From a virus, in the IMG/VR virus record IMGVR_UViG_3300017737_000023, positions 1 through 38,147 of that record: a DNA stretch of 38,147 nt, one strand, 5' to 3'. Both the position numbers and the translations under genes were made by a program. Below, one piece after another: positions 15,796 to 24,117 of the stretch. The notes under the pieces are model-generated. The model was not told where the DNA came from and made no database searches. It saw only the letters and a program-made list of their open reading frames with translations. How positions within the stretch are numbered: position 1 is the first letter of the stretch; the number at the start of each line of letters is the position of its first letter.

Positions 15796-18700
15796 TTGGC
15801 TGACCAACGAATTACGCAGCTTAACGAGCTGTCCAAGGCTGGGGTTGCAGCAGTAGACGTTCTGCCTATTGCGGACATTAGCGGTTCCGAGACCAAGAAG
15901 GTTACTGTAAAAAACCTTGTTGAAGCTGGTTTTGACCTGCTCGACGCCAACACCGTTGACCTAAGCAAGCTTGATCAAAGCAGTACGACAAAGCTAGGCA
16001 CAGTTTCGATTGCTGATGACGCAATTACCTATGCCAAGGTTCAAAACGTTACGGCCACTGATCGTTTGCTGGGACGGAGCAGCGCAAACGCTGGAATTAT
16101 TGAGGAAATTGTTTGTACCGCTGCAGGCCGAGCGTTACTAGATGACTTAAGTGCTGCAGCTCAACGAACAACGTTAGGTCTTGGCACGATTGCCACGCTT
16201 AATGCTGACGGATCAACCCTTACAAACCTGACCGTTACCAGTGGCACGATCACTGGCATTACAGACATCACCATTGCGGATGGTGGAACGGGAGCAAGTG
16301 ATGCAGCCAATGCACGGGTAAATCTTGGTATAGCAATAGGCACCAATGTCCAGGCTTATGACGCTGGCCTGCAGTCAATAGCAGCATTAACGACTGCCGC
16401 AGACCAAGGCATTTATGCGACTGCATCTAACACATATAATGTCTTTTCATTAACTGCAGCAGGCAGGGCGCTGCTTGCTGACACTGATGCCGCAACTCAA
16501 CGCACCACGCTTGGTCTTGGGACGTTAGCAACACAAAACGGAACCTTTGCTGGAACGCATTCGGGCACAAGCTCCGGCACTAATACTGGTGATCAAACGA
16601 TCGCACTGACGGGAGCTGTTACCGGTACAGGTACAGGTTCATTCGCGACAACACTCGCAGCAGGGATTGTTGACGAAGCAAACATTGTCAACGATGCCGT
16701 TACTTATGAAAAAATTCAAAATGTAACAACAACTGATGTAATTTTAGGTCGAGAATCTAGTGGTTCTGGCGTAATTGAGCAGATTGATTGTACTGCCGCA
16801 GGTCGGGCGTTAATTGACGACGCTGATGCTGCTGCTCAAAGAACAACTCTGGGCCTTGGAACGTTAGCCACACAAAGCGCCACAGTTGCTGGCACTCATT
16901 CAGGTACGAGTTCAGGCACTAATACAGGCGATCAAACAATTGAGCTTACTGGCGCAGTTACAGGTACTGGCACCGGATCTTTTGCAACCAGCCTTTCTTC
17001 AAACATTGTTCAGACAAATAATATTGCGTCAGACGCAGTCACTTACGACAAGCTGCAGGACACCACGTCTGCTGATGTACTTTTAGGCCGTGCATCTGGC
17101 GGTTCAGGCACAATTGAGCAGATTAGTTGTACTCCTGTAGGCCGTGCGTTAATTGCTGATGCCAATACTGGAGAACAAAGAGCAACATTAGGACTTGGAA
17201 CGTTAGCCACGCAAGATGGCACTTTCAGTGGTTCACATTCAGGCGCAAGTACCGGCACTAACACTGGTGATCAAACAATTACATTGAGCGGTGTTGTCAC
17301 AGGCACGGGCACAGGATCATTTGCAACAAGCTTTGCCGCTGGAGTTGTTAACAGTGCAGCTATTGCCAGTGACGCTGTCACCTATGACAAAATTCAAAAC
17401 ACAGCCAGCACTGACATAATTCTTGGCCGGAGCTCTGTAGGCGGCGGTTTAATTGAAGAAATAGCTTGTACTGCGGCTGGTCGAGCTTTACTTAATGATG
17501 GGGCGGCAGCTGACCAACGCGCCACACTAGGCCTTGGGAATTTAGCCGTTGCTAATGGAACCTGGACAGATGGTTCAGTGTTTAGCGGAACCAGTAGCGG
17601 AACAAATACTGGCGATCAAACAATTACATTGACTGGGGCCGTAACAGGCAGCGGCACTGGATCGTTTGTAACAGCACTTGCCAATGACATTGTTCTTGAA
17701 GCGAACCTCGGAACCAGCTCGGTAACAAGTGGAAAGCTTCACGCCAGTTCAGTTATTGCAGAAAAAATTGGTGATCAAGCGACCTGCATTGTTAGCAGTG
17801 CTACTCCTTCAGGAACAGGTGAGTACATAGGCCAAGGTTGGTATAACACCAGTACAAGCATTGCGTATCGCTGGAGCGGATCAGCTTGGTCACAAGAGGC
17901 TGGCATTCAATCAATAACAGTTACAGAATCAACCCCATTCGCTGTTGTTGTTAGCAACCCAACTGCATTTACAACTGATCTTTCGCTGTCACTTGATACG
18001 CAAGTTGCAGCAAGTGTATTTGTGGGGCCAGCTACTGGAGCGGATGCCGCACCAACATTCCGCAGTTTGCTGCCAACTGACTTGCCTGATGCAACAGCAT
18101 CTGCAAAGGGGATTATTCAGCCCGGAACAGGCTTAGCAGTCACAAGTGGAACATTGAATCATAGTAATTCCGTAACTGGAGCAACAGTTAGCGGAGTTAC
18201 ATTTGACGCTCAAGGTCATATTACTGCAGCAACTGCGCTGCTTTACACAGATATTCCTGATCTTGATGCAGCAAAGATTACAACAGGTGAGTTTTCAACT
18301 ACTCATATTTCTGATAGCGCAATTACTGGAAGCAAGCTTGCCGACAGTTCTGTCACTACATTTGGCGAATCCTTGCCAACTGCTGCATTTAAAGGACAGT
18401 TATTTTTCAACCCGCTTGAAAAAAACTTCTTTGTTTGGGATGGCAACGTTTGGCAACCGCTTGGTATCTCAGCTGGCGCAATTATTCTTGCTGGTACTTA
18501 CAACGCAACAACAAACAAAGTCGCAAGTGTTACTGGGGAAGGTTCTGCTTTAGGACTAGGTGTTGGCAATGCTTTGCCTTCTCCAGATTCAGAAAACTCA
18601 AATTATTATCTTGTTGTCGCGATTGGTGGCACGGGAACAGCACCAGCGCCTCAAGTATTGCTTTCTCCGCCTGACATCCTTTTATCAGACGGAACAAATT

Positions 18701-19419
18701 GGATTGAAATCGATGTTTCGTCTACTTATACGTCGCAAACAGCTAATAATGTTTCATTTTCCCCTGCGGCAAATCTTACCAGCACAAACGTACAGCTAGC
18801 TCTTGAGGAAGTCAGTACCCAATTCCGTGTTGCTACCAACCTGACCAGTGGAATGCTGGCTGTACCTCGTGGAGGTACTGGGATTGCCTCTTATACAAAG
18901 GGCGATCTGATCGTTTCAACAGCAGCAACAACTCTGGCCAAGCTTGGTGTTGGAACTAATGGTTACGTCCTCAGCGCTAATAGCAGTGAGACAACTGGCC
19001 TTGAGTGGGTTGCTAATCAGGCTGGCACTGTCACTAACGTCACCGGCACCGCTCCAATTCAGATTGCAACTGGAACAACAACGCCTGCAATTTCAATCAC
19101 AACTGGTACGACAAGTGCAGTTGGTGTCCTGCAGCTGACTGATGGCGTTGCAAGTTCTAGTACAACAACTGCTGCCACACCAAATGGGGTCAAGACAGCG
19201 TATGACTTGGCTGCACTGGCATTACCAAAAGCTGGCGGCACGATTAGCGGTCAATTGTTGTTTGACGAAAACGCATCACTGGCATTTGAGGGTGCCAGCC
19301 CTGATGATTTTGAAACAACTTTGGCGGTTGCCGATCCAACAGCAGATCGTGTTGTGACGTTGCCTGATTTGACTGGAACGGTTGCTTTAACCAGTCAGCT
19401 GGATGACGGCAGTTTTTGA
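15796..19419 (+). CDS. tail fibre protein 1 (repetitive)
   Basis: A 1207-aa protein starting at TTG 15796 with SD AAGGAG 7 nt upstream. The N-terminus MADQRITQLNELSKAGVAAV, with DVLPIADISGSETKK after it, is a common virion-attachment start in cyanophage fibres. The middle has tandem 113-aa units with motifs AAGRAL, QRTTLGLGTLAT, GTSSGTNTGDQTI and TGTGTGSFAT. Later come a FFVWDGNVWQPLG segment and LAVPRGGTGIASYTKGDLIV, both known from phage fibres. The C-terminus (about 1155-1200) matches a module inside the next protein. Composition is Thr/Ser/Gly/Ala-rich and nearly free of Cys. It probably forms a trimeric beta fibre that holds or extends the receptor-binding fibre. Confidence 0.85.
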   Translation: MADQRITQLNELSKAGVAAVDVLPIADISGSETKKVTVKNLVEAGFDLLDANTVDLSKLDQSSTTKLGTVSIADDAITYAKVQNVTATDRLLGRSSANAGIIEEIVCTAAGRALLDDLSAAAQRTTLGLGTIATLNADGSTLTNLTVTSGTITGITDITIADGGTGASDAANARVNLGIAIGTNVQAYDAGLQSIAALTTAADQGIYATASNTYNVFSLTAAGRALLADTDAATQRTTLGLGTLATQNGTFAGTHSGTSSGTNTGDQTIALTGAVTGTGTGSFATTLAAGIVDEANIVNDAVTYEKIQNVTTTDVILGRESSGSGVIEQIDCTAAGRALIDDADAAAQRTTLGLGTLATQSATVAGTHSGTSSGTNTGDQTIELTGAVTGTGTGSFATSLSSNIVQTNNIASDAVTYDKLQDTTSADVLLGRASGGSGTIEQISCTPVGRALIADANTGEQRATLGLGTLATQDGTFSGSHSGASTGTNTGDQTITLSGVVTGTGTGSFATSFAAGVVNSAAIASDAVTYDKIQNTASTDIILGRSSVGGGLIEEIACTAAGRALLNDGAAADQRATLGLGNLAVANGTWTDGSVFSGTSSGTNTGDQTITLTGAVTGSGTGSFVTALANDIVLEANLGTSSVTSGKLHASSVIAEKIGDQATCIVSSATPSGTGEYIGQGWYNTSTSIAYRWSGSAWSQEAGIQSITVTESTPFAVVVSNPTAFTTDLSLSLDTQVAASVFVGPATGADAAPTFRSLLPTDLPDATASAKGIIQPGTGLAVTSGTLNHSNSVTGATVSGVTFDAQGHITAATALLYTDIPDLDAAKITTGEFSTTHISDSAITGSKLADSSVTTFGESLPTAAFKGQLFFNPLEKNFFVWDGNVWQPLGISAGAIILAGTYNATTNKVASVTGEGSALGLGVGNALPSPDSENSNYYLVVAIGGTGTAPAPQVLLSPPDILLSDGTNWIEIDVSSTYTSQTANNVSFSPAANLTSTNVQLALEEVSTQFRVATNLTSGMLAVPRGGTGIASYTKGDLIVSTAATTLAKLGVGTNGYVLSANSSETTGLEWVANQAGTVTNVTGTAPIQIATGTTTPAISITTGTTSAVGVLQLTDGVASSSTTTAATPNGVKTAYDLAALALPKAGGTISGQLLFDENASLAFEGASPDDFETTLAVADPTADRVVTLPDLTGTVALTSQLDDGSF
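16440..17690 (+). repeat. tandem 339-bp repeats in fibre 1
   Basis: Anchoring on the codon after LGLGT, equivalent positions fall at 16522, 16861, 17200 and 17539, so three successive periods are exactly 339 bp (113 aa). Each unit encodes GRAL...QR.TLGLG, GT(S/A)...GTNTGDQTI, TGTGTGSF and a (Y)(E/D)K(I/L)Q block. A partial earlier unit starts near 16021. Third positions vary freely while the protein is kept, so the copies are old and under protein-level selection. Confidence 0.85.
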
Positions 19420-19468
19420 GTCTCGTAAGATAGAGCCATAATTTCCGGCCTGGCAACAGGTATTAAGG

Positions 19469-22225
19469 ATGGCTCTACAGCACTTGCGTTCTGGCACAGC
19501 AAATAAGCGTCCTATCGCAACCGCAATGTCGGATGGGCAGCTTGCTGTCAACACTAATCTTGATAGCCCTGGTCTGTTCTTTAAAAACAGCAATGGCGAT
19601 CTAGTCAAAGTTGGTCCAGTTCATATTGGTTCGACCGCACCTAATGCTTCGCCAGCCAGTACGGCTGCAACGGCGTTGGTCTCCGGCACTGCTTATCAAA
19701 TCCTGACGGTTGGGACGTCAGATTTTACGACTGTTGGTGCGGGCTCAAATGCTGTTGGTGTTGTCTTTACGGCAAGTGGCACAACAACTGGCACAGGCAC
19801 GGTTAGTGGCCAGCAGGGCAATGAAAGAGGAGAAATGTGGCTTGACAACACAGGGGGGAGGTACGTACTAAAGATTTATGACGGCACTGCATGGCGCAGT
19901 GAGGCTGATGAATTTGTGAATGCCACTGGCGACACAATGACCGGCGATCTACTTTTCAATAACGCAAATATTGTATTTGAAGGTTCAGCAGCCGATGAGC
20001 ATGAAACTACGTTAACGGTTGCAAATCCAACAGCAGATCGCACAATTACGCTGCCGAATGTTACCGGAACGGTATTAACAACTGGCGATACAGGAAGTGT
20101 TACTAGCGCGATGATTGTTGACGGTACTATTGTCAATGCAGACGTCAATGCTAGTGCCGCTATTGGTCTAAGCAAGCTAGCTACAGGTGCTCTTCCCACT
20201 GGGATCACCGTAGCCTCAGCCAATATCGTTGATGGTTCTATTGTTAACGCAGACATTAATGCGTCTGCAGCGATTGCTGGTACGAAAGTTAGTCCTGACT
20301 TTGGTAGTCAGGCTATTACAACAACTGGAATCATTAATGCCAATGGCAAAGTTAGTTTTCCGCTTGGTAGTGAATCCGCACCAAGCTTGCTGCCTGGGAG
20401 CGATACTAATACTGGAATCTTTTCACCTGGAGCGGATTCATTAGCGATTACAACTTCTGGAACGCAACGAGTTGTTGTTGACAGCTCGGGCGATGTCCAC
20501 ATCGGCGGCACCCTACCCTCAGCACCAAACATCTCGCTAAATGCAAACGGCGGCGCCACGTTTGCTGGCGTAGTCACTGCTCCTACAGCAAACAGTGGAA
20601 CAAATACTACTCAGGTTGCTACAACAGCTTTTGTAACAGCAGCTGTTCCTGATGTAAGTGGCAAAGCAAATTTAGCTTCTCCTACATTCACTGGCACCCC
20701 AGCAGCTCCTACTGCGAGTAGCGGGACAAACACAACTCAAATTGCTACAACAGCGTTTGTAACAGCCGCTGTTCCTAATGTCAGCGGTAAGGCTGATCTA
20801 GCTTCGCCTACATTTACCGGCACACCAGCAGCTCCTACTGCAAGTGGCGGTACCAATACAACACAACTAGCTACTACAGCATTTGTAACAGCCGCTGTTC
20901 CTGACGTAAGTGGCAAAGCAAACCTAGCTTCTCCTACATTTACTGGAGTTCCAGCAGCGCCTACTGCGGGTAGCGGGACAAGCACGACTCAAATTGCTAC
21001 AACAGCGTTTGTAACAGCCTCTCCTACTTTTACTGGAACGCCTGCAGCTCCTACTGCTGGTAGCGGCACTAATACAACACAATTAGCTACTACAGCATTT
21101 GTTACTGCAGCAGTTGCTGGTGGTGGTGGCTCATCGTTTTCAACAGACATAGTAGTTAACTCATTAACAGTTGGTCGTGGCGCGGGTAACGTTTCAAGCA
21201 ATACAGCGTTTGGCGACGATGCTCTTGGTGCAAGCACTTCTGGAGCTAACAACGTAGGGGTTGGAAAGGATGCTCTTTCTTCACTTACCAGTGGCAATAA
21301 TTGCACGGCTCTTGGAAAGGATGCTTTACGGTCTAACACAGCAAGCGATCTTGTAGCCGTTGGTAAAAATGCCCTTTATTTCAACACAACTGGGGGTTCA
21401 AATGCAGGCTTTGGAACCGGTGCTCTCTTCACCAATACGACTGGTTCTGGCAATTTAGCAATTGGAATCAGAGCTGGCGACAATATCACTACTGGCAGCC
21501 AGAACATTGTTATAGGTACGGATGCAGACGCAAGTACCGCAACAGTCAGCAACGAGATTACTTTAGGAAGTACAGCTATCAACAGTCTGCGTATTCCTGG
21601 CTTGCAGGCTGGTGCATCCGACGGGGATGTTTTAACTTACAGCTCATCAGCGGGGAAGATTACGCTTGCTGCTGCTAGTGGTGGTGGTGGTGGTGGTGGG
21701 GCTATGGAATACATCAGCACAACTACGATATCAGCTGCTACTGCAAATGTTGGATTTGATCTTTCAGATGCAAATTATGATTTTTTCGTACTTAAAGCCT
21801 ATGGGTGTAAGTTTACTGCAACACCTACTAATGGGTATTGTGTATATTTTAATTTTTATGATGGAGCCTACAACCCAAGTAGCGTTGGCACTAACAGGAT
21901 GAGTTTTTTATACCAGCGAAATAGACTGGACGGCAGCACTATAGCTTCAAGTAGTGCTTACTCTCATAACTTGACATTGTTTTTAGGTTGGACACCTACT
22001 ACTTCAGCTAATTTTGGGTTTAGTGCAGAAGTTGGTGGCAAAACAAATTCACCGGTTACTATTAATAGCAATTTTCTAGAAGGCACAAGCACCTCTTCTG
22101 GCTGTCCTAGCGCCGCCGGAGTAGCACCTAACTCATCAAATAACATGACTTATATGACAGTCATGCCAAGTACAACCACGTTTGCTGCTGGCACGTTTTT
22201 GCTGTACGGTATTAAAAACTCGTAA
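19469..22225 (+). CDS. tail fibre protein 2, probable receptor-binding fibre
   Basis: A 918-aa protein, ATG preceded by AAGG. It opens MALQHLRSGTANKRPIATAM, followed by LAVNTNLDSPGLFFKN, a common phage fibre start. Residues about 70-120 hold ALVSGTAYQILTVGTSDFTT, a module seen in cyanophage structural proteins. Then come a GDLLF...FEG...TLPNVTGTV module shared with fibre 1, four to five 42-aa TTAFVTAAV / ASPTFTGTPAAPTA repeats, and head-like repeats of trimeric adhesins (NTAFGDDALG, NNVGVGKDALSSLTSGNN, TGSQNIVIGTDAD). After a glycine run the last 150 residues form a distinct domain (MEYISTTTISAATANVGFDL) that is the best candidate for the host-binding tip. Confidence 0.85.
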   Translation: MALQHLRSGTANKRPIATAMSDGQLAVNTNLDSPGLFFKNSNGDLVKVGPVHIGSTAPNASPASTAATALVSGTAYQILTVGTSDFTTVGAGSNAVGVVFTASGTTTGTGTVSGQQGNERGEMWLDNTGGRYVLKIYDGTAWRSEADEFVNATGDTMTGDLLFNNANIVFEGSAADEHETTLTVANPTADRTITLPNVTGTVLTTGDTGSVTSAMIVDGTIVNADVNASAAIGLSKLATGALPTGITVASANIVDGSIVNADINASAAIAGTKVSPDFGSQAITTTGIINANGKVSFPLGSESAPSLLPGSDTNTGIFSPGADSLAITTSGTQRVVVDSSGDVHIGGTLPSAPNISLNANGGATFAGVVTAPTANSGTNTTQVATTAFVTAAVPDVSGKANLASPTFTGTPAAPTASSGTNTTQIATTAFVTAAVPNVSGKADLASPTFTGTPAAPTASGGTNTTQLATTAFVTAAVPDVSGKANLASPTFTGVPAAPTAGSGTSTTQIATTAFVTASPTFTGTPAAPTAGSGTNTTQLATTAFVTAAVAGGGGSSFSTDIVVNSLTVGRGAGNVSSNTAFGDDALGASTSGANNVGVGKDALSSLTSGNNCTALGKDALRSNTASDLVAVGKNALYFNTTGGSNAGFGTGALFTNTTGSGNLAIGIRAGDNITTGSQNIVIGTDADASTATVSNEITLGSTAINSLRIPGLQAGASDGDVLTYSSSAGKITLAAASGGGGGGGAMEYISTTTISAATANVGFDLSDANYDFFVLKAYGCKFTATPTNGYCVYFNFYDGAYNPSSVGTNRMSFLYQRNRLDGSTIASSSAYSHNLTLFLGWTPTTSANFGFSAEVGGKTNSPVTINSNFLEGTSTSSGCPSAAGVAPNSSNNMTYMTVMPSTTTFAAGTFLLYGIKNS
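20580..21117 (+). repeat. tandem 126-bp repeats in fibre 2
   Basis: The Leu codon of LASPTF falls at 20672, 20798 and 20924, exact 126-bp (42-aa) periods. Each unit encodes LASPTFTG-PAAPTA, SGT(N/S)TTQ(I/L/V)ATTAFVTAAVP and (D/N)VSGKA. A last copy near 21018 has lost the VPDVSGKANL linker, so one unit is shortened. These coiled-rod repeats are common in phage fibres and can change number by recombination. Confidence 0.85.
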
Positions 22226-22241
22226 TTAACAGGAGACAAGC

Positions 22242-22520
22242 ATGAACAGAATGGAGAATGGCGTTGCCGTTACTATGACAAGCGCCGAAATAGCTGCATG
22301 GAACGCAGAGCAAGAAGCTTATGTCCGTGATGTCTTGCCTGTAGAGCAGATGGCAGCAATGCGAGCCGAACGCGACAGGCTTTTGGCTGGCACTGATTAT
22401 CTAGGATTGTCTGACGTTACGATGAGCGCAGATATGCAAACATATCGTCAGGCTTTGCGCGATCTGCCTGCTAATACTAGCGATCCTGCAAGCCCAACTT
22501 GGCCCGTTAAACCTTCCTAG
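22242..22520 (+). CDS. tail fibre assembly chaperone-like protein
   Basis: A 92-aa protein with a strong SD (AGGAG about 6 nt before ATG), directly after the fibres. Its C-terminal half reads MRAERDRLLAGTDYLGLSDV, then TYRQALRDLPANTSDP and a final TWPVKP. The pattern 'RaeRdrLLa.tDy...., YRQALRDlP, WP..P' is the signature of phage tail-fibre assembly chaperones of the Phage_tail_APC type (T4 gp38-like / Mu gpU-like). The N-terminal half is a charged Ala/Glu helix. It probably helps the preceding fibre trimerise. Confidence 0.75.
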   Translation: MNRMENGVAVTMTSAEIAAWNAEQEAYVRDVLPVEQMAAMRAERDRLLAGTDYLGLSDVTMSADMQTYRQALRDLPANTSDPASPTWPVKPS

Positions 22521-22525
22521 CCCTG

Positions 22526-22750
22526 ATGTCTGACACCCTGACCGCTGAAGAAATTGCAAGACATTATTCTGCAGCAATGGACAGCGTAAATTTAATCAAC
22601 GCTTTAGCGGCTCAAGAAAGCCGCACCACCGAAGAACAAAACACGGTGAGTCGAAATGTCGAACACCTTGAGATTATGGTCGCTAAGGACTACTGGACAA
22701 CAGAAGACCTTGCGCCTTTAAGCTCCGCAATCACCGCAGGCAAGGCTTGA
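22526..22750 (+). CDS. small acidic helical protein, unknown
   Basis: A 74-aa protein starting 5 nt after the chaperone stop. It is mostly helical (LTAEEIARHYSAAMDSVNLI; a Glu/Gln/Asn-rich middle; DLAPLSSAITAGKA at the end), without a membrane segment or Cys. I do not recognise a family with confidence. Its place between the fibre chaperone and another small cyanophage protein suggests a tail or fibre accessory role. That is inference from context only. Confidence 0.65.
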   Translation: MSDTLTAEEIARHYSAAMDSVNLINALAAQESRTTEEQNTVSRNVEHLEIMVAKDYWTTEDLAPLSSAITAGKA

Positions 22751-22752
22751 CC

Positions 22753-23067
22753 ATGGCTACAACTTTCACTTGGGCAATTGCCAACCTAGATCGTGAAACA
22801 TCCGACGGTTTCGTTTTCACTGCTCACTACACCGTTTCAGCTGCAGACGACACCTATTCATCTGGTGCGTATGGAAGCATCAACTTTGAGCGTCCTGACA
22901 CGCTGATTGCTTTTGCCGACCTGACCTCTGACATTGTTGTCGGTTGGGTCAGAGATGCTTTGACTGCGGAAAAGGTCACTGAAATTGAAACTGCTTTGCA
23001 AGGTCAGATTGATGAGCAACGCGCTCCAACCAAAGCTGCTGGTCTGCCTTGGGATGCTGCTAAGTAA
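22753..23067 (+). CDS. conserved cyanophage beta-rich protein, 104 aa
   Basis: ATG 22753 is preferred over the in-frame TTG 22747. The protein starts MATTFTWAIANLDRETSDGF and continues VFTAHYTVSAADDTYSSGAY, then ERPDTLIAFADLTSDIVVGW, a helix with VTEIETALQGQIDEQ and the ending GLPWDAAK. I recognise this pattern (TFTW...L.re..DG.v..aHYtv.a, ending P...GLPW) as a common marine cyanophage protein of unknown function found near tail genes. It overlaps the next small gene as TAATG. Confidence 0.7.
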   Translation: MATTFTWAIANLDRETSDGFVFTAHYTVSAADDTYSSGAYGSINFERPDTLIAFADLTSDIVVGWVRDALTAEKVTEIETALQGQIDEQRAPTKAAGLPWDAAK

Positions 23068-23171
23068 TGACGTTTATTCTTGGTGCGTTGGCTGGGGTTG
23101 TATTGACAGCCCTTGTCCTGGCGTTTAATCCAGACGATGACCTGTATGAAGATGAACGACGTGACTGCTAG
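23067..23171 (+). CDS. single-membrane-span microprotein, 34 aa
   Basis: ATG 23067 overlaps the previous stop as TAATG and the frame closes at TAG 23169-23171. Residues 2-22 form one hydrophobic span (TFILGALAGVVLTALVLAF). An acidic tail follows (NPDDDLYEDERRDC). The coupling and the clean span-plus-tail layout suggest a real membrane microprotein. The function is unknown; it could be a lysis or envelope accessory. Confidence 0.6.
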   Translation: MTFILGALAGVVLTALVLAFNPDDDLYEDERRDC

Positions 23172-23358
23172 ACCTGATCCAATGATCCCCTGCAAGCCAG
23201 GTGCAGAGGATTTAACTGCAATGCGAAATCGAGTGGAATGGATGGAGATGCTCTTCATGCTGGAAGGGCGGGACAAGCCAGACCATCCAAGGCGGGGCCT
23301 TTTTACGGGCTTGCACAAGAAGCACTTTTCTACGTTCCCTGGAACGGATGAAAACTAA
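23152..23358 (+). CDS. small protein of unknown function, 68 aa
   Basis: ATG 23152 overlaps the end of the microprotein in another frame. The protein begins MNDVTARPDPMIPCKPGAED, has a Met-rich helix with RVEWMEMLFMLEGRD, and ends with a basic part (HPRRGLFTGLHKKHFSTFPG). An upstream in-frame ATG (23113) would add 13 residues that overlap the microprotein; I prefer 23152. No family is recognised. It is the last gene of the rightward structural run before a promoter-like region. Confidence 0.55.
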   Translation: MNDVTARPDPMIPCKPGAEDLTAMRNRVEWMEMLFMLEGRDKPDHPRRGLFTGLHKKHFSTFPGTDEN

Positions 23359-23369
23359 GGAGCAGATCC

Positions 23370-23397
23370 TTAACTGTCCATTGACTGTCTCAGTTAA
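23370..23397. promoter_or_regulatory. perfect 7-bp dyad TTAACTG-N14-CAGTTAA (operator candidate)
   Basis: TTAACTG at 23370-23376 and CAGTTAA at 23391-23397 are exact inverted copies 14 bp apart. The dyad encloses a -35-like TTGACT (23381-23386). The arms are about two helical turns apart centre to centre (21 bp), as expected for a dimeric repressor site on one DNA face. Confidence 0.5.
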
Positions 23398-23409
23398 TGT
23401 ACCTACAGA
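23381..23409 (+). promoter_or_regulatory. candidate sigma-70 promoter for the signal-peptide protein
   Basis: TTGACT (23381-23386), a 17-bp spacer and TACAGA (23404-23409), about 20 nt upstream of the start at 23430. The -35 is good, the -10 moderate. A dyad overlaps the -35. Confidence 0.45.
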
Positions 23410-23429
23410 AAACGTTGACTCTTTCAACA

Positions 23430-23798
23430 ATGATCAAAGCATTAATTGCAAGCTCTGCTGTAGTTGGAGCTGCCTTGGCACCAATGTCGGCTATCGCTGG
23501 CCCTTATTTTAACCCAGAGTTCAATGGTTCAACCTACGCTGAGGAGTATCTTGGCGGCGTTTTAACCATGGACATTGGTTATGAAGGCGGCGGTGAAGGC
23601 TTCTCTTGGTATGTGCAGGGTGGCCCTGCCGCTGTAATGCCTGAAGGCGCTGACAACGAAGTTGAATTTGCTGGCAAGTTTGGCGGCTCTGTCGTTGTTG
23701 ACGCTGCTGAAAAAATCTCTGTATATGGAGAACTGAGCGGAATCACTGGCGATGATTTTGGCTGGGGATCAAAACTCGGTGCAAAGTACGCTTTCTGA
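23430..23798 (+). CDS. exported outer-membrane-like protein, 122 aa
   Basis: ATG 23430 gives a classical signal peptide: MIKALIASSAVVGAALAPMS then AIA, cleaved before GPYF. An upstream in-frame ATG at 23397 would bury this signal, so 23430 is preferred. The mature part is beta-rich with alternating residues (FSWYVQGGPAAVMPEGADNE; VEFAGKFGGSVVV; ISVYGELSGITGDDFGWGSK) and ends in Phe, as outer-membrane barrel strands often do. I recognise it as similar to small porin-like proteins in marine cyanophages. It is likely placed in the host envelope during infection. Its own promoter, a dyad and a following terminator make it a single-gene transcription unit. Confidence 0.7.
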   Translation: MIKALIASSAVVGAALAPMSAIAGPYFNPEFNGSTYAEEYLGGVLTMDIGYEGGGEGFSWYVQGGPAAVMPEGADNEVEFAGKFGGSVVVDAAEKISVYGELSGITGDDFGWGSKLGAKYAF

Positions 23799-23836
23799 GC
23801 TATAACTAGCTTAGGTTTCTCACACAGACCGACAAG

Positions 23837-23862
23837 AGGTTCCCGCAAGGGGGCCTTTTGCT
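23837..23862 (+). terminator. Rho-independent terminator with GCAA tetraloop
   Basis: AGGTTCCC, loop GCAA (GNRA class), GGGGGCCT: an 8-bp stem with two G-U pairs, then TTTTGCTTT. It lies about 40 nt after the exported-protein stop and just before the next start at 23878. Confidence 0.75.
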
Positions 23863-23877
23863 TTATCTGGAATCATC

Positions 23878-24117
23878 ATGCAAAAAGTCTTTAATCTGCT
23901 TGGCGCTACAGCGTTTGTTATGTCTGGAGCGATGGTCGTTGGAACGTTGGTGCTTTACACGCGCATCCCAGCACTGACGAAGTATTACATGAGCGAACTA
24001 AAGCTTGAGCTGACAAAGCTAGTGACTGACATGGTGCCAGGTCAAATCGATGATGTGATGCCTGAATTGCCATCAGCTACAGGCCCAGCAATTGAAACTC
24101 CTAAGTTGCCGTTCTAG
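23878..24117 (+). CDS. small membrane protein, 79 aa (cyanophage family)
   Basis: Residues 5-27 are a single hydrophobic span (NLLGATAFVMSGAMVVGTLV). An amphipathic helix follows (SELKLELTKLVTDMVP), then a Pro-rich end MPELPSATGPAIETPKLPF. A membrane anchor with a Pro-rich C-terminus ending KLPF is familiar from cyanophages, with no known function. It starts 15 nt after a terminator, so it needs readthrough or a promoter I cannot see. Its TAG stop shares CTAG with the stop of the opposite-strand gene. Confidence 0.65.
   Translation: MQKVFNLLGATAFVMSGAMVVGTLVLYTRIPALTKYYMSELKLELTKLVTDMVPGQIDDVMPELPSATGPAIETPKLPF

Noticed and set aside
16440-21117. Fibre repeats as a CRISPR array
   Set aside because: Units are 339 and 126 bp, in frame, contiguous and protein-coding, without unique spacers.
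19876-21582. Several open minus-strand frames opposite fibre 2, and similar ones opposite fibre 1
   Set aside because: They arise from Thr/Ala/Gly-rich repeat codons read backwards (Val/Ala-rich products), with no ribosome binding sites or family likeness.
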